Assembly: GCA_963708905.1 (NCBI GenBank)
Contig: CAVPUV010000068.1
Location: forward strand, 6,914-70,913
DNA length: 64,000 bases
Source: SHZL01 sp963708905
GTDB taxonomy: Bacteria > Pseudomonadota > Gammaproteobacteria > Xanthomonadales > SZUA-36
Direction: 5' to 3'
The notes beneath the pieces were generated by a model, which saw only the letters and a list, made by a program, of their open reading frames with translations, did not search any database and was not told the DNA's origin. Shown piece by piece: positions 23,091 through 32,681 of this stretch (positions are counted from its first letter, which is position 1; every line of letters begins with the position of its first letter). A program made the translations under genes and the position numbers.

Positions 23091-23460
23091 GTGACAAACT
23101 GTACCCAAGAAGCACTTCAATTTCCAGCCCCGAAACGCCGTAAAACGGTGCACAACATGCCTGGGCCATCCTGGCCCCAGGTCAAGATCGTCTTCCGTGG
23201 TGACTCGGGCTTTTGCCGCTGGCGCATGCTGTCCTGGTGTGAACGGAACCGGGCGGCTTACATCGTCGGCATCGCCCAGAACAAGCCGCCTGAACGCGGC
23301 TATCGCCTCACTCCAGCGTGACGCCGAAGCCTGTTTTGCCGCTTCCGGCAGCAAGGTGCGCTGGTTTACCGAACTGCACTACCGGGCGCAGAGTTGGAAG
23401 TGCGCGCGGCGAGATGGAGAATCGCATCAAGGAACAACCGTTGGATCTGTTTGCTGACCG
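23091..23460 (+). pseudogene. Decayed IS1380-family transposase
   Basis: The GTG at 23091, after an AAGGAAGGAG ribosome site, begins an IS1380-type N-terminus (TNCTQEALQFPAPKRRK). It then jumps straight to the DDE core (VKIVFRGDSGFCRWRMLSWCERN, then YIVGIAQN), so a large internal part is missing. The frame then changes near 23285 (RLNAAIASLQRDAEACF, FTELHYRAQSW) and again near 23400 (ARGEMENRIKEQPLDLFADR). At least two deletions and two frameshifts mean it is inactive. I could not find its terminal inverted repeats. The flanks at 22962-23090 are AT-rich and contain no gene. Confidence 0.8.
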
Positions 23461-23463
23461 GTG

Positions 23464-23658
23464 TTATTGGGTCCGTCGCCAGGACGTTGTCGGGTCCACG
23501 GTTACCACCTTGGTGCTCATGAAATCCGCTACCGTCGCATCAGCCAGAGGCTGTCCCTCGACACCCTGGGTCACGAGCCTGAGCAGGTCCGTTTCAGTGA
23601 TCATGCCCAGCAAGTTTCTTTGCAGCAGGCGTGGCAAGAAGTGACTCGAAGCGTTCAC
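23464..23658 (-). pseudogene. Fragment of a CBS-domain protein
   Basis: This is a short reading frame whose product (LLGMITETDLLRLVTQGVEG, then VADFMSTKVVTVDP) is one end of a CBS domain and the start of the next. CBS proteins bind adenosyl ligands and regulate enzymes or channels. Both ends are missing: one side stops at the IS1380 remnant and the other abuts the thrC stop. It is most likely a gene scrap left by the insertion. The possible start MNASS is not a typical CBS-protein beginning. Confidence 0.55.
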
Positions 23659-23672
23659 GCGCGAATCACAAC

Positions 23673-24950
23673 TCAGGCTTTCGCTAACAGCAATTCACGT
23701 AACGCCCCATAGTCCCCCGGAATAGTTCTGGACAGAACCTCTTTATTCTGTACCGCCGCCAACGCGGCGGGCAGCGGCAGCACGATACCCAGCGTTTCCT
23801 CAATCACTTCCAGGAACTTGGCCGGATGTGCGGTGCACAGGAAAACCCCTTCTTCACCCGGTTCGAGTGATCGCTCCAGCGCCGCCCAGGCCAACGCGCT
23901 GTGCGGATCAGCAAGGTAACCTTGTTGCCATAGCGCGCGCATGGCGGCACGGGTAGCCGCGTCATCCAGCGACACTGCCGACAGCAGCCGCTCCAGCGGC
24001 AGGCCATGACGTTGGCCCAGCTCCAGCACCCGGGGGAAATTATTCGGCAGTGAAATATCCATGGCGTTGGTGATGGTCGTTACCGTGGCGCGGGGATCCC
24101 ATTTCCCTGAGCGAAGAAATCTCGGCACGGTATCATTGGCGTTGGTGGCCGCGATCATACGCTTGTAGGGCAGGCCAATCGCACGGGCGATCAACCCGGC
24201 GGTGACGTTGCCGAAATTGCCGCTGGGTACGCTGAACACCAGATTTTCCGGCTGCTCGGCAGTGGCGACTGCTTCGAAGTAATAGCAAACCTGGGCCAAC
24301 AGACGAGCGATGTTGATGGAGTTGGCCGAATTCAAGCCCAGTGCCTGCTTGAGCTCCTGATCATCGAAACATTGTTTGATCAGACGCTGGCAAGCGTCAA
24401 AATCATCCTCAACGGCGACCGTGCGTACATTGCCGCCCAAGGTGCAGAACAGTTTTTCCTGCAAGGGTGAGATCCGGCCCTTGGGGTAGAGCACCACCAC
24501 ATCGATGCCGGGCTGGCCGAAGTAGGCGTGCGCTACCGCAGCGCCGGTATCGCCCGAAGTTGCGGTCAGAATGGTCATCGGCCCGTGGCGGTGAAACTCC
24601 TTGAGGCAACGGGCCATAAAGCGGGCGCCAAAATCCTTGAATGCCAGCGAGGGCCCGTGAAACAGTTCCAGCGCCCGAATCGAAGAACCAATGACCGGTA
24701 CTTTGACCGGGAAATCGAAAGCCGAGGTCACCATCGCCTGCAGGGTGCTCGCGGCGATTTCCCCCTCGGTCAGGTGCTGCAAAATGGCGACGCTGCGTGG
24801 CACAAACGCCAATTCAAGCAATCCGCTAACATCCGGCAAGGCCTGGAAGCGGCGCGGGAAGTACAGCCCCTGTTCACGGCCGAGCCCGGTCAGCACTGCC
24901 TGGCGGAAACTGGCCTGCTCATCAGGCCGTTTGATATTGATCAGTTCCAT
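23673..24950 (-). CDS. thrC: Threonine synthase
   Basis: This 425-residue PLP enzyme converts O-phosphohomoserine to threonine, the last step of the pathway. The PLP lysine is in HGPSLAFKDFGARFM, followed by ATSGDTGAAVAHA and the phosphate-binding VPSGNFGNVTAGLIA. The start at 24950 (MELINIKRP) is chosen because homologues begin there; the upstream in-frame extension lies inside thrB. It is the last gene of asnB-thrA-thrB-thrC, 19 bases after thrB. Confidence 0.93.
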   Translation of the reverse strand: MELINIKRPDEQASFRQAVLTGLGREQGLYFPRRFQALPDVSGLLELAFVPRSVAILQHLTEGEIAASTLQAMVTSAFDFPVKVPVIGSSIRALELFHGPSLAFKDFGARFMARCLKEFHRHGPMTILTATSGDTGAAVAHAYFGQPGIDVVVLYPKGRISPLQEKLFCTLGGNVRTVAVEDDFDACQRLIKQCFDDQELKQALGLNSANSINIARLLAQVCYYFEAVATAEQPENLVFSVPSGNFGNVTAGLIARAIGLPYKRMIAATNANDTVPRFLRSGKWDPRATVTTITNAMDISLPNNFPRVLELGQRHGLPLERLLSAVSLDDAATRAAMRALWQQGYLADPHSALAWAALERSLEPGEEGVFLCTAHPAKFLEVIEETLGIVLPLPAALAAVQNKEVLSRTIPGDYGALRELLLAKA

Positions 24951-24969
24951 GACCACTGGCGGCTGCGGA

Positions 24970-25974
24970 TCAATCGCTGCTGACAATGCTGCGGGCGCCG
25001 CCCAGATCGGCGCGGCAGGTATACACAAAACCACTGTCAGTTTGCCGGTAGTGCCCGGCCAGCCAGTCGGCCAGCACCGGCGCCACCGCTGGCTGGTCAA
25101 CCAGCGCAAATACCGTTGGGCCGGAACCGGAAATACCAACAGCCAGCGCACCCAGTGCGGTCAGTTCTTCACGGGCGCGATCGAAGCCCGGCAGCAGGCG
25201 GCGGCGGTAGGGTTCAGCGATCAAGTCTACCAACGAGGCTGCCGCCAGCGCGGTCTTACCGGTGTACAGCGCATAGACAAACTGCGCGAACTGGGCGCCA
25301 TGGCGCACGGCCGTGGCCCGCGGCAATTGTTCCGGCAAAACCGCGCGCGCTGCGCGCGTGACCAGTTCCGTGCCTGGCCAGCACACCACGATCTGCCAAC
25401 GGGCCGGCCACGGCAGTGGATACTCGGACTGGCCTCCCGGCGGGCACAGGCGCAGACCGCCGTAAAGACAGGGCGCAATATTATCGAGATGAATTTCGCC
25501 GCTGACGCCACCTTCAATTTCTGTCATCAAACCAAACAGAGCGCGTGAACCCAGCGGGCCGCCGTGCCAGCGATTGAGTACTTCCAGCGTGGCAACCACG
25601 GAGCTGGCGCTGGAGCCGAGACCGCTGCCGATGGGCAAGCGTTTCTCCAGAACAAGCTCCAGTGGTTCCACGGCGATGCCGAGTTGCGCCAGGGTTTGTT
25701 GGTAGAGCCGGCAGCACTGCAGCACGATGTTCTTTTCCTGGTCCACTGGCAGTTTATGTGCAAACGGCCCACGCACCACCAGTTTCCAGTCGTCACGTCG
25801 CCCTGGACGCACCTGCACCGTGTCACCCAGAAGGGAGCCGTCCAGCGGCGCCAGCGCCAGCCCCAGCGCATCGAAACCGACCGATACATTGCCGATCGAT
25901 GCCGGTGCGAATACGGTCAAGGGTTCCCGCAGGCTGACCGGATGCGCTCCGTTTGGCGAAACAACTGCCGTCAT
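24970..25974 (-). CDS. thrB: Homoserine kinase (GHMP family)
   Basis: This 334-residue enzyme phosphorylates homoserine with ATP. GHMP motifs are present: N-terminal VFAPASIGNVSVGFDALGLAL, the ATP loop LPIGSGLGSSASSVVATL and motif 3 AVGISGSGPTVFALV. The ATG at 25974 overlaps the thrA stop as ATGA, so translation is coupled. Homologues also begin at about this point. Confidence 0.93.
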   Translation of the reverse strand: MTAVVSPNGAHPVSLREPLTVFAPASIGNVSVGFDALGLALAPLDGSLLGDTVQVRPGRRDDWKLVVRGPFAHKLPVDQEKNIVLQCCRLYQQTLAQLGIAVEPLELVLEKRLPIGSGLGSSASSVVATLEVLNRWHGGPLGSRALFGLMTEIEGGVSGEIHLDNIAPCLYGGLRLCPPGGQSEYPLPWPARWQIVVCWPGTELVTRAARAVLPEQLPRATAVRHGAQFAQFVYALYTGKTALAAASLVDLIAEPYRRRLLPGFDRAREELTALGALAVGISGSGPTVFALVDQPAVAPVLADWLAGHYRQTDSGFVYTCRADLGGARSIVSSD

Positions 25975-28445
25975 GCACGCTGATCCAGCGGCCGCCACAC
26001 CGTTCGCAGCAGGTCACCAAACACCCCGGCTGCCGTGACCTCGGCGCCCGCACCATAACCCCGCAGCACCAGCGGGATAGGCTGGTAGTATCGAGTGTGC
26101 AATACCAGTGCGTTTTCACCATCGCGGATCGCGCCCAGCGGCTCGTCCCGCGGCACTGCTTCCACTGCAACACGGCAGTGACCGTCAGCAATGCGGCCCA
26201 CGTAGCGCAGCACCATCCCCGCGGCTTTCGCTGCACTTACCTTCCCGGTAAAAGACTCATCGAGCGTCTGCAGGGCGGCGATGAGGTCAGCCGGGTCGAC
26301 CGCAGCAATCGCTTTCATCGGCACGGCCGGCTCTACCTCGATATCGTCCAGTTCCAGTTCCAGCCCGACTTCGCGTGCGATGATCAGCAGCTTGCGGGCC
26401 ACATCCATGCCGGACAGGTCATCGCGCGGATCGGGTTCGGTATAGCCCAACTCCACGGCCTTGGCCACCGCTGCCGACATGGCCATGCCGTCTTCCAGCA
26501 AGCCGAAAATCATCGACAGAGAGCCTGAGAGGATGCCGCCAAATGATTTGAGCTCATCCCCGGAGCGGATCAGCGCCTGCAGGGTATCGATTACCGGCAG
26601 GCCGGCGCCGACGTTGGTTTCATAAAGGAATTTTCGGAAATTGCGCCCGGCTGTCTGCCGCATCGCGCGGTAGTAATCGATCGATGCCGTGTTGGCTTTC
26701 TTGTTGGCAGCGACCACATTGAACCCGCTTTCCAGGAAGCGGACGTACTCGCCGGCCAGCGCGGCATCGGTGGTGCAGTCGACCACGGTCGGATTCAGCA
26801 GGCCCAGGCGCTCGCGCACCGCGATGACATCATCCATATCCCAGGACTTGCCCCGGTCTTGCAACAGCTCGGCCCAGCGGCTCAAGTCGACCACGTCGTC
26901 CGCCACGTAGAGTTTGCGGCTGTTGGCAATGGCGCGTACACGCAGGTCTGTACCGTGCTGCATGAGACTCGCCGCCTGGCGTCGGAATTGCCGTAACAAT
27001 TCACTGCCGACATGGCCGCAACCCAGCAGGATGACGTTGACATGGGTGGTGTGGCTGAAAAATGCGGTGTGACATGCCCGTGTGGCCGATTGCGCATCTT
27101 CCCCCCTGACCACCACTGCGATGGCGCATTCGGTGGATCCCTGGGCGATGACTTCGACATTAACCCCGGCGGAGGAGATCGCCATCAGGAAGCGCGCGGC
27201 AATACCACGGTAGAGCTTCATACCCTCGCCAACCAGGGATATGACCGCGCGGTTACCCTGCACCGTGATGTCGCCAATCAGGCGATGCAGGCGTTCAAAA
27301 TGGAACTCTTCTTCCAGCGCTTTGCGGGCATTCTCCGCATCCCGCTGGCGCACACACAGCGTGATACTGTATTCGGACGACGACTGCACGATCAGGATGA
27401 TGGAAATGGTCCTGCTGGCCAGCGCATCCATGACCCGCCGGGCGATACCCACCCGGCCGCGCATACCGCCGCCCTGCAGGGTGATGGAAGCGACCTGTTC
27501 GAGGTGGGAGATACCGCGTACCACGTGGGTGCGCTGCGCTGCGCGGTGAATCAGCGTGCCGACCCGCCCGGGGTCGTAGGTATTGCGAATCTCGCACAGG
27601 ATGTCATTTGCCGCCAGCGGGGTCAGTGCCTTGGCCGAAATCACCTTGGCGCCGAAATAGCTGAGCTCCATGGCCTCTTCGTAGCTGACCTCATCCAGGC
27701 AACGGGCGTTGGACACGATGCGCGGATCAGCGGTGAAAAAGCCATCCACGTCTTTCCAGATCTGGCAACGGCGGGCGCCGGTGGCGGCCGCAATTGCCGC
27801 TGCCGAGTAATCCGTGCCATTGCGCCCCAGTAACTGGATTTCACCGTCGGCATTGCGCCCGTAAAACCCCGGCAGGACCAGCACCTTGACCGCTTCCGTG
27901 AGGCGTTGCTTGAGCAATGGCGCGGCGGCGTCGATATCCACCAGTGAATCCAGCCAGTCCTCGTTGGCCAGCGGCAACACATCCGCATCGGACCAGGCGG
28001 CGGCAATGCCGCGGTACTGTAAAAGATCAACCATGAGCCGGCTGCTGAAACCTTCCCCGCCCGCCAGCATGCGCGCACGGATACGGTCCGGACACTGGCC
28101 CAGCAGGCGCACACCCTCGATGCGCCGCGCCAATTGCCCGGATTGTTCCTGCAGGAATGCCCCGCCCAGAGGGGTTTTGATCCCTTGCGCTGCCATGGCA
28201 TCGACGATGGTTTGCTCGCGTGCCAGTGCCTCATCGATTTCCGCCTGACCGCTTTCACCGCGTACCGCCTTGTCGATCGCGGCCACCAGCAGGTCGGTTA
28301 CACCCTTGACCGCCGACAGCACAACAATGACCTGGCCCGTACCGCCATGATGCTCGATAACGTCGGCGCTGGCGCTAAAGCCGGCGAGATCGGCCAGCGA
28401 CGTACCGCCGAACTTCTGCACCAGCAAAGAGTTGGCAGCACTCAC
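25971..28445 (-). CDS. thrA: Bifunctional aspartokinase / homoserine dehydrogenase
   Basis: This 824-residue fusion catalyses the first and third steps of threonine synthesis. Residues about 1-290 are the kinase (VQKFGGTSLAD, then GFYGRNADGEIQLLGRNGTDYSAAA). Residues about 310-460 are paired ACT domains that usually give threonine inhibition. Residues about 465-820 are the NAD(P)H dehydrogenase (VILLGCGHVGSELL, then GGILSGSLSMIFG and GYTEPDPRDDLSGMDVARK). Length matches ThrA of Gammaproteobacteria. It starts in the stop region of asnB (4-base overlap) and overlaps thrB by 4 bases. Confidence 0.95.
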   Translation of the reverse strand: MSAANSLLVQKFGGTSLADLAGFSASADVIEHHGGTGQVIVVLSAVKGVTDLLVAAIDKAVRGESGQAEIDEALAREQTIVDAMAAQGIKTPLGGAFLQEQSGQLARRIEGVRLLGQCPDRIRARMLAGGEGFSSRLMVDLLQYRGIAAAWSDADVLPLANEDWLDSLVDIDAAAPLLKQRLTEAVKVLVLPGFYGRNADGEIQLLGRNGTDYSAAAIAAATGARRCQIWKDVDGFFTADPRIVSNARCLDEVSYEEAMELSYFGAKVISAKALTPLAANDILCEIRNTYDPGRVGTLIHRAAQRTHVVRGISHLEQVASITLQGGGMRGRVGIARRVMDALASRTISIILIVQSSSEYSITLCVRQRDAENARKALEEEFHFERLHRLIGDITVQGNRAVISLVGEGMKLYRGIAARFLMAISSAGVNVEVIAQGSTECAIAVVVRGEDAQSATRACHTAFFSHTTHVNVILLGCGHVGSELLRQFRRQAASLMQHGTDLRVRAIANSRKLYVADDVVDLSRWAELLQDRGKSWDMDDVIAVRERLGLLNPTVVDCTTDAALAGEYVRFLESGFNVVAANKKANTASIDYYRAMRQTAGRNFRKFLYETNVGAGLPVIDTLQALIRSGDELKSFGGILSGSLSMIFGLLEDGMAMSAAVAKAVELGYTEPDPRDDLSGMDVARKLLIIAREVGLELELDDIEVEPAVPMKAIAAVDPADLIAALQTLDESFTGKVSAAKAAGMVLRYVGRIADGHCRVAVEAVPRDEPLGAIRDGENALVLHTRYYQPIPLVLRGYGAGAEVTAAGVFGDLLRTVWRPLDQRA

Positions 28446-30124
28446 GGCTGGTCCACCCCGGCGTAGGCGTCCTGGTGCACCGAGCGCATGGCACGGCCCG
28501 AAGGGTCATTCAGTGCCTGCAGCGATTTGTCCCACAAGATGGCTTCAGGCGTGCTGCAGGCCACGGTCGGTCCACCGGGCACGGTCTGGGCCGCGGAGGC
28601 CAGGGGAAAATGCTGTTCAAACAGGCTGCGGAAGTAATAAGCTTCTTTGGACTCTGGCGCATTGAACGGGAACCGGCCGACCGCGCGGCTCATGTCTGCA
28701 TCGCTGACCTGCTCCCGGGCGTGATCCTTGACGGCGTCGATCCAACCATAGCCGACACCGTCGGAGAACTGCTCCTTCTGACGCCAGGCAATCGCCGGCG
28801 GCAACAGGTCGCTAAAGGTCTCGCGCAGGATCTGCTTCTCGATTTTGCCGGTAGTTATCATCTTGTCCGCCGGGTTGATGCGCATGGCGACGTCGAGGAA
28901 GCGGGTGTCCAGAAACGGTACCCGCGCCTCCACGCCCCAGGCGGCCATGGCTTTATTGGCGCGCAGGCAATCATAGCTGTGCAGGCGCGAAAGTTTACGC
29001 ACCGTTTCCTCGTGGAAAGCCTGCGCGTTTGGCGCTTTATGAAAATACAGATAGCCGCCAAAGATTTCATCGGCGCCCTCGCCGGACAATACCATCTTGA
29101 TGCCCATGGCGCGGATCTTGCGCGCCATCAAATACATGGGCGTGGCCGCGCGTATGGTAGTGACATCGTAGGTTTCGAGATGGTAGATCACCTCGTCCAG
29201 AGCATCGAGGCCTTCCTGGATGGTAAAGGTAAAACCATGGTGCACGGTGCCGATATGATCGGCGGCGACCTGTGCAGCGGCCAGATCAGGTGATCCATCC
29301 AGGCCGACGGCAAACGAATGCAAACGCGGCCACCAGGCCGGGCTGCGCTCGCCGTCCTCTACCCGCAACGCGGCATGACGCGCAGCCAGCGCGGCGATAA
29401 TGGACGAATCCAGACCGCCGGACAGCAGCACGCCGTAGGGCACGTCGGTCATCAGGTGACTTTTTACCGAGTCTTCCAGCGCCGCCCGCAGAGCGGCTTT
29501 GTCGGTAGTGGCCTGCGCCACGTTTTCGAACTGTTCCCAATCACGCCGATACCAGCGCTGTGGTTCCGCCTGGCCCGTTGTCCACAGATGCCCCTGCGGG
29601 AATTCGTGCACCTGGTTGCATACATCCATCAGCGCCTTCATTTCCGAAGCCACCAGCAACTGGCCGTGCGCATCATGGCCAAAGTACAAGGGCATGATGC
29701 CGATGGGATCGCGCGCGATCATCCAGAAGTCGGCTTCCTCGTCATACAGGCAAAAGGCAAACATACCGCGTAGCTGCTCGAGAAAATCGGCGCCATGCTT
29801 GAGGTACAAAGGCAGGATGACCTCACAGTCCGATTCGGTATTGAAAGCATAAGTGTGCTTCAGCGCGGCGCGGATTTCCCGGTGATTATAAATCTCGCCA
29901 TTGACTGCCAGCGCCTGCCGGCCACTCTCGCTGAGCAGGGGCTGGGCGCCGGTGTTGACGTTGACAATGGCGAGGCGCTCGTGCGCCAGCACCGCCTTGT
30001 CAGAGGTATAGATGCCACTCCAGTCCGGGCCGCGGTGTCGCAGCATGCGGGATTGTCGCAGAGCCATTTTACGGACGGATTGAACGTCCTGGCGTAGCTC
30101 CAGTACGCCGAAAATCGAGCACAT
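28442..30124 (-). CDS. asnB: Asparagine synthase B (glutamine-hydrolysing)
   Basis: This 560-residue enzyme makes asparagine from aspartate, glutamine and ATP. It starts MCSIFGV, so Cys2 becomes the N-terminal nucleophile of the glutaminase domain (RLAIVNVNTGAQP and AVNGEIYNH follow). The synthetase domain has the PP-loop ATP site LLSGGLDSSIIAALAA and the GEGADEIFGGYLYF motif. GAGG lies about eight bases upstream of the start. It heads the threonine operon and overlaps thrA by 4 bases; both products draw on aspartate. Confidence 0.94.
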   Translation of the reverse strand: MCSIFGVLELRQDVQSVRKMALRQSRMLRHRGPDWSGIYTSDKAVLAHERLAIVNVNTGAQPLLSESGRQALAVNGEIYNHREIRAALKHTYAFNTESDCEVILPLYLKHGADFLEQLRGMFAFCLYDEEADFWMIARDPIGIMPLYFGHDAHGQLLVASEMKALMDVCNQVHEFPQGHLWTTGQAEPQRWYRRDWEQFENVAQATTDKAALRAALEDSVKSHLMTDVPYGVLLSGGLDSSIIAALAARHAALRVEDGERSPAWWPRLHSFAVGLDGSPDLAAAQVAADHIGTVHHGFTFTIQEGLDALDEVIYHLETYDVTTIRAATPMYLMARKIRAMGIKMVLSGEGADEIFGGYLYFHKAPNAQAFHEETVRKLSRLHSYDCLRANKAMAAWGVEARVPFLDTRFLDVAMRINPADKMITTGKIEKQILRETFSDLLPPAIAWRQKEQFSDGVGYGWIDAVKDHAREQVSDADMSRAVGRFPFNAPESKEAYYFRSLFEQHFPLASAAQTVPGGPTVACSTPEAILWDKSLQALNDPSGRAMRSVHQDAYAGVDQP

Positions 30125-30391
30125 GGGGCGTCCTCGTAAAAAAATAACGGGTTATCAGGGAGGCGGGCTCTCGTTTGCAGCCTCTGCTTTGTCAGCGCCT
30201 CGGCATCACTTCAGTCCGTGCATCCTGCTGATGGAAATCACGAATCCGAACCAGTAATACTAAGGGCTTATGCGCTGCGCGCCAAGCACCAGAATCAATT
30301 TATTGGCGCTTTTAGCTTCCTTCAGCAACCGCACTCCGGGGCATTGCCCACCTGTCGGGCTTGGACCGCCGAGTAAATGTGAACAGGCTTT

Positions 30392-30425
30392 AACCCGGAA
30401 AGTCCATGTATGGACTTTCCGGGTT
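30392..30425. terminator. Perfect 16-bp hairpin after the Yip1-family gene
   Basis: AACCCGGAAAGTCCAT and its exact complement are separated by two bases. The hairpin immediately follows the stop of the minus-strand Yip1 gene. There is no clear T-tract on either strand, so it may be a transcript-end stabiliser or a factor-dependent terminator. The gap 30125-30424 between asnB and this gene shows nothing else coding; I found no convincing leader peptide or attenuator. Confidence 0.5.
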
Positions 30426-31486
30426 TAAAGCACTTCTTCGAGTTCCGCCTGGTATTCTTGATACAAGCTATAGTTGTGCTTGATCGCCTCCGAGCCTTCA
30501 CCCTGCTGGATCATCGCCGTGCGTAACTGCTCCTTGACCCAGCTGTGTTCCGCCCAGTTGCCGCCGCCGGTTTTTACCACTTCCATTTCGGCGTTGTTGG
30601 CGCCCAGACCGCTGCCGATGCCTGAATAGACGCGAGCCACATCGGTGACCGAGGCCTGCTCCTTGTTCTGCACTTCCTCGCCGAGCTTGTTCATTTTGTC
30701 GGCGTACTGCTGCTGCAAGGCGGCGGTCTTTGTCAGTACCTTGATCAAGTCTTCAACCTGGTCATCGTCGAGCATGCCGTTGCCGGGCGCGTCATAGGTA
30801 TCGGCCCGGGCAGCTTCCATCAGCCTGCTTTGCCGTTCCATTTCACCGAACATGCCGGAACCCGTCTGGCTGGTGTTGGAGCCGCCGAAGTCTCGCATGC
30901 TCGCGCCGCGCGACATCATGCCCCCTCCGAGTAAGGTGGCCAGGATCATGTTGGCCACGAACAGGGCGATGATACTGACGACGAAGTGCAGCGTCCGTTT
31001 CTCATCTGGCACCGCCAGCGCCAGTGGCAGGATCTGGTACAGGAAGACCAGTGATGTTACCCCGCCGGCCAGCATGATCAGCAAACCGACGCTGGGCACC
31101 AGCGCTGCGATGACACCCGCGACCATCGCTGGGATCGAAGTCAGTGAAATCGCCGCGAAAGCGCGGTCAAAGTTGCGCTGGCCGCCGAAATTGCCGGCCA
31201 GGAAGCTGAATATATATGCACCCAGAGCCAGCCCGAGCGCCGCCATTACCAGCCCGATGATCAGCGCAACAAGGAAATTGGAACCATAACCGTATGAATA
31301 AAAGCCCCCGGTCAAGCGGGAAAAGATCAGCGACAACACGATATTGCCCACCACCAGCGGCCCGGTCAGCACCGTGGCCGTGCTCAGCCACGGCGGATTG
31401 CCCGCCAGATAGGTCTGCCAGGTGGCCGTATGATCGAGCAGCCCGCCCTTGATCAGCTTAAGTGTTTGTTGATAATCAAATTTCAT
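30425..31486 (-). CDS. Yip1-domain membrane protein with soluble C-terminal tail
   Basis: This is a 353-residue protein starting at the ATG at 31486, seven bases after GAGGAG. Residues about 40-210 contain about five membrane segments (for example VLTGPLVVGNIVLSLIF, FLVALIIGLVMAALGLALGAYIF and FVVSIIALFVANMILATLLGGG) in the pattern of bacterial Yip1/DUF1282 proteins. The last 150 residues are hydrophilic and partly coiled-coil (KTAALQQQYADKMNKLGEEVQNK), with a central low-complexity stretch. The function is unknown. It stands alone downstream of the KOR operon, 139 bases from korB. Confidence 0.65.
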   Translation of the reverse strand: MKFDYQQTLKLIKGGLLDHTATWQTYLAGNPPWLSTATVLTGPLVVGNIVLSLIFSRLTGGFYSYGYGSNFLVALIIGLVMAALGLALGAYIFSFLAGNFGGQRNFDRAFAAISLTSIPAMVAGVIAALVPSVGLLIMLAGGVTSLVFLYQILPLALAVPDEKRTLHFVVSIIALFVANMILATLLGGGMMSRGASMRDFGGSNTSQTGSGMFGEMERQSRLMEAARADTYDAPGNGMLDDDQVEDLIKVLTKTAALQQQYADKMNKLGEEVQNKEQASVTDVARVYSGIGSGLGANNAEMEVVKTGGGNWAEHSWVKEQLRTAMIQQGEGSEAIKHNYSLYQEYQAELEEVL

Positions 31487-31625
31487 TGCCGCGCTCCTCA
31501 CAGTGTGGATCCGGGCGCGACCAGCGATGGCAAGAGTTTGCTTGGGAATCCTTGATGGGCGCTGAAAAACCCGGACCCCATGACTTTAGGTCAGAGTCGG
31601 GAAATATTCAATAAAAAACGTCCGT

Positions 31626-32681
31626 CTAGCGCATCTGGCTTTGCAGCTTTTCCAGCGCTGCGCGGCCGGGATTGAGCTCTTCGAAGGTAAATGCTTTCAG
31701 CGGCTTGCTGGCGGTACCTGCAATGGCGTGCATTTCGGGCCATTGTTCGTCGATGAACAGCAGGCCGGTGGGGATTTCTCCCTGGTCACGATGCTTTTCC
31801 AGGTAGCGCAGTGCGACACTGCGCCGGGTGGGGTCGTATTTGGGATCAGTTTTCTTCAGCACGACGGTGGCACCGTCGTGCATTTTCACGCTGACCGTTT
31901 CGCCCTCGGCATAGTGCGCGGTGATTTCGCGGGCGGGCGGCACAAAGTCGGTCGCAATGGCCTGGTGCTTGTGTTCCCTGGTATAAGCGTAGCTCTTGGT
32001 CGAACCGACATGATCATTGAACGTAACGCAGGGCGAGATCACATCGAGCAGAGCGCAGCCTTTGTGCGCAATACCCGCCTTGATCAGGGATACCAGTTGC
32101 TCGCGATCGCCGGAAAAGCTGCGGGCGACAAAACTGGCCCCCATCGAGATGGCGGCGGCGACCGGATTGATGCTCTGCATCTGGTTGACTTCGCCCTTCT
32201 TGGCCGTACTGCCGGGATCAGCCGAGGCAGAGAATTGTCCCTTGGTCAGGCCATATACACCGTTGTTCTCGATCAGATAGAGCATGTTGAGGTTGCGCCG
32301 GATGGCATGGCCAAACTGACCAAAGCCGATGGACAGCGAATCGCCGTCACCGGAAACGCCAATGCAGATCAGGTCGCGATTGCCGGCGTGGGCGCCAGTG
32401 GCAACCGAAGGCATGCGGCCATGCACCGAATTGAAACCATGAGCGCCGTGGACGAAGTAGGCCGGGGTTTTGGATGAGCAACCGATGCCCGACAGCTTGA
32501 TCAGCTTTTCCGGGGCGATGGACATTTCCCACAATGCCTGCACCAGTGCCGCTGTGATCGAATCGTGACCGCAGCCGGCACAAAGCGTGGACAGGCTGCC
32601 TTCGTAATCCCGCTGCAGCAAACCCAGCGCGTTGCGTTTCTGGCCGGGAAGATCGATTTTCGGTTTAGCCAGGTAGGTCAT
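31626..32681 (-). CDS. korB: 2-oxoacid:ferredoxin oxidoreductase beta subunit
   Basis: This 351-residue TPP-binding subunit decarboxylates a 2-oxoacid (probably 2-oxoglutarate) with CoA and reduces ferredoxin. It has the Fe-S cysteine motif (LCAGCGHDSI), the second cysteine region (GIGCSSKTP) and the TPP/Mg motif GDGDSLSIGFGQFGHA ... NNGVYGLTKGQFSAS. It overlaps korA by 4 bases. It could act oxidatively in a TCA variant or in the reverse direction; pyruvate is an alternative substrate. Confidence 0.88.
   Translation of the reverse strand: MTYLAKPKIDLPGQKRNALGLLQRDYEGSLSTLCAGCGHDSITAALVQALWEMSIAPEKLIKLSGIGCSSKTPAYFVHGAHGFNSVHGRMPSVATGAHAGNRDLICIGVSGDGDSLSIGFGQFGHAIRRNLNMLYLIENNGVYGLTKGQFSASADPGSTAKKGEVNQMQSINPVAAAISMGASFVARSFSGDREQLVSLIKAGIAHKGCALLDVISPCVTFNDHVGSTKSYAYTREHKHQAIATDFVPPAREITAHYAEGETVSVKMHDGATVVLKKTDPKYDPTRRSVALRYLEKHRDQGEIPTGLLFIDEQWPEMHAIAGTASKPLKAFTFEELNPGRAALEKLQSQMR

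Noticed and set aside
30125..30424. Threonine-type attenuator upstream of asnB
   Set aside because: No leader peptide rich in Thr, Ile or Asn codons, and the only T-run hairpin (near 30140-30155) has a 5-bp stem.
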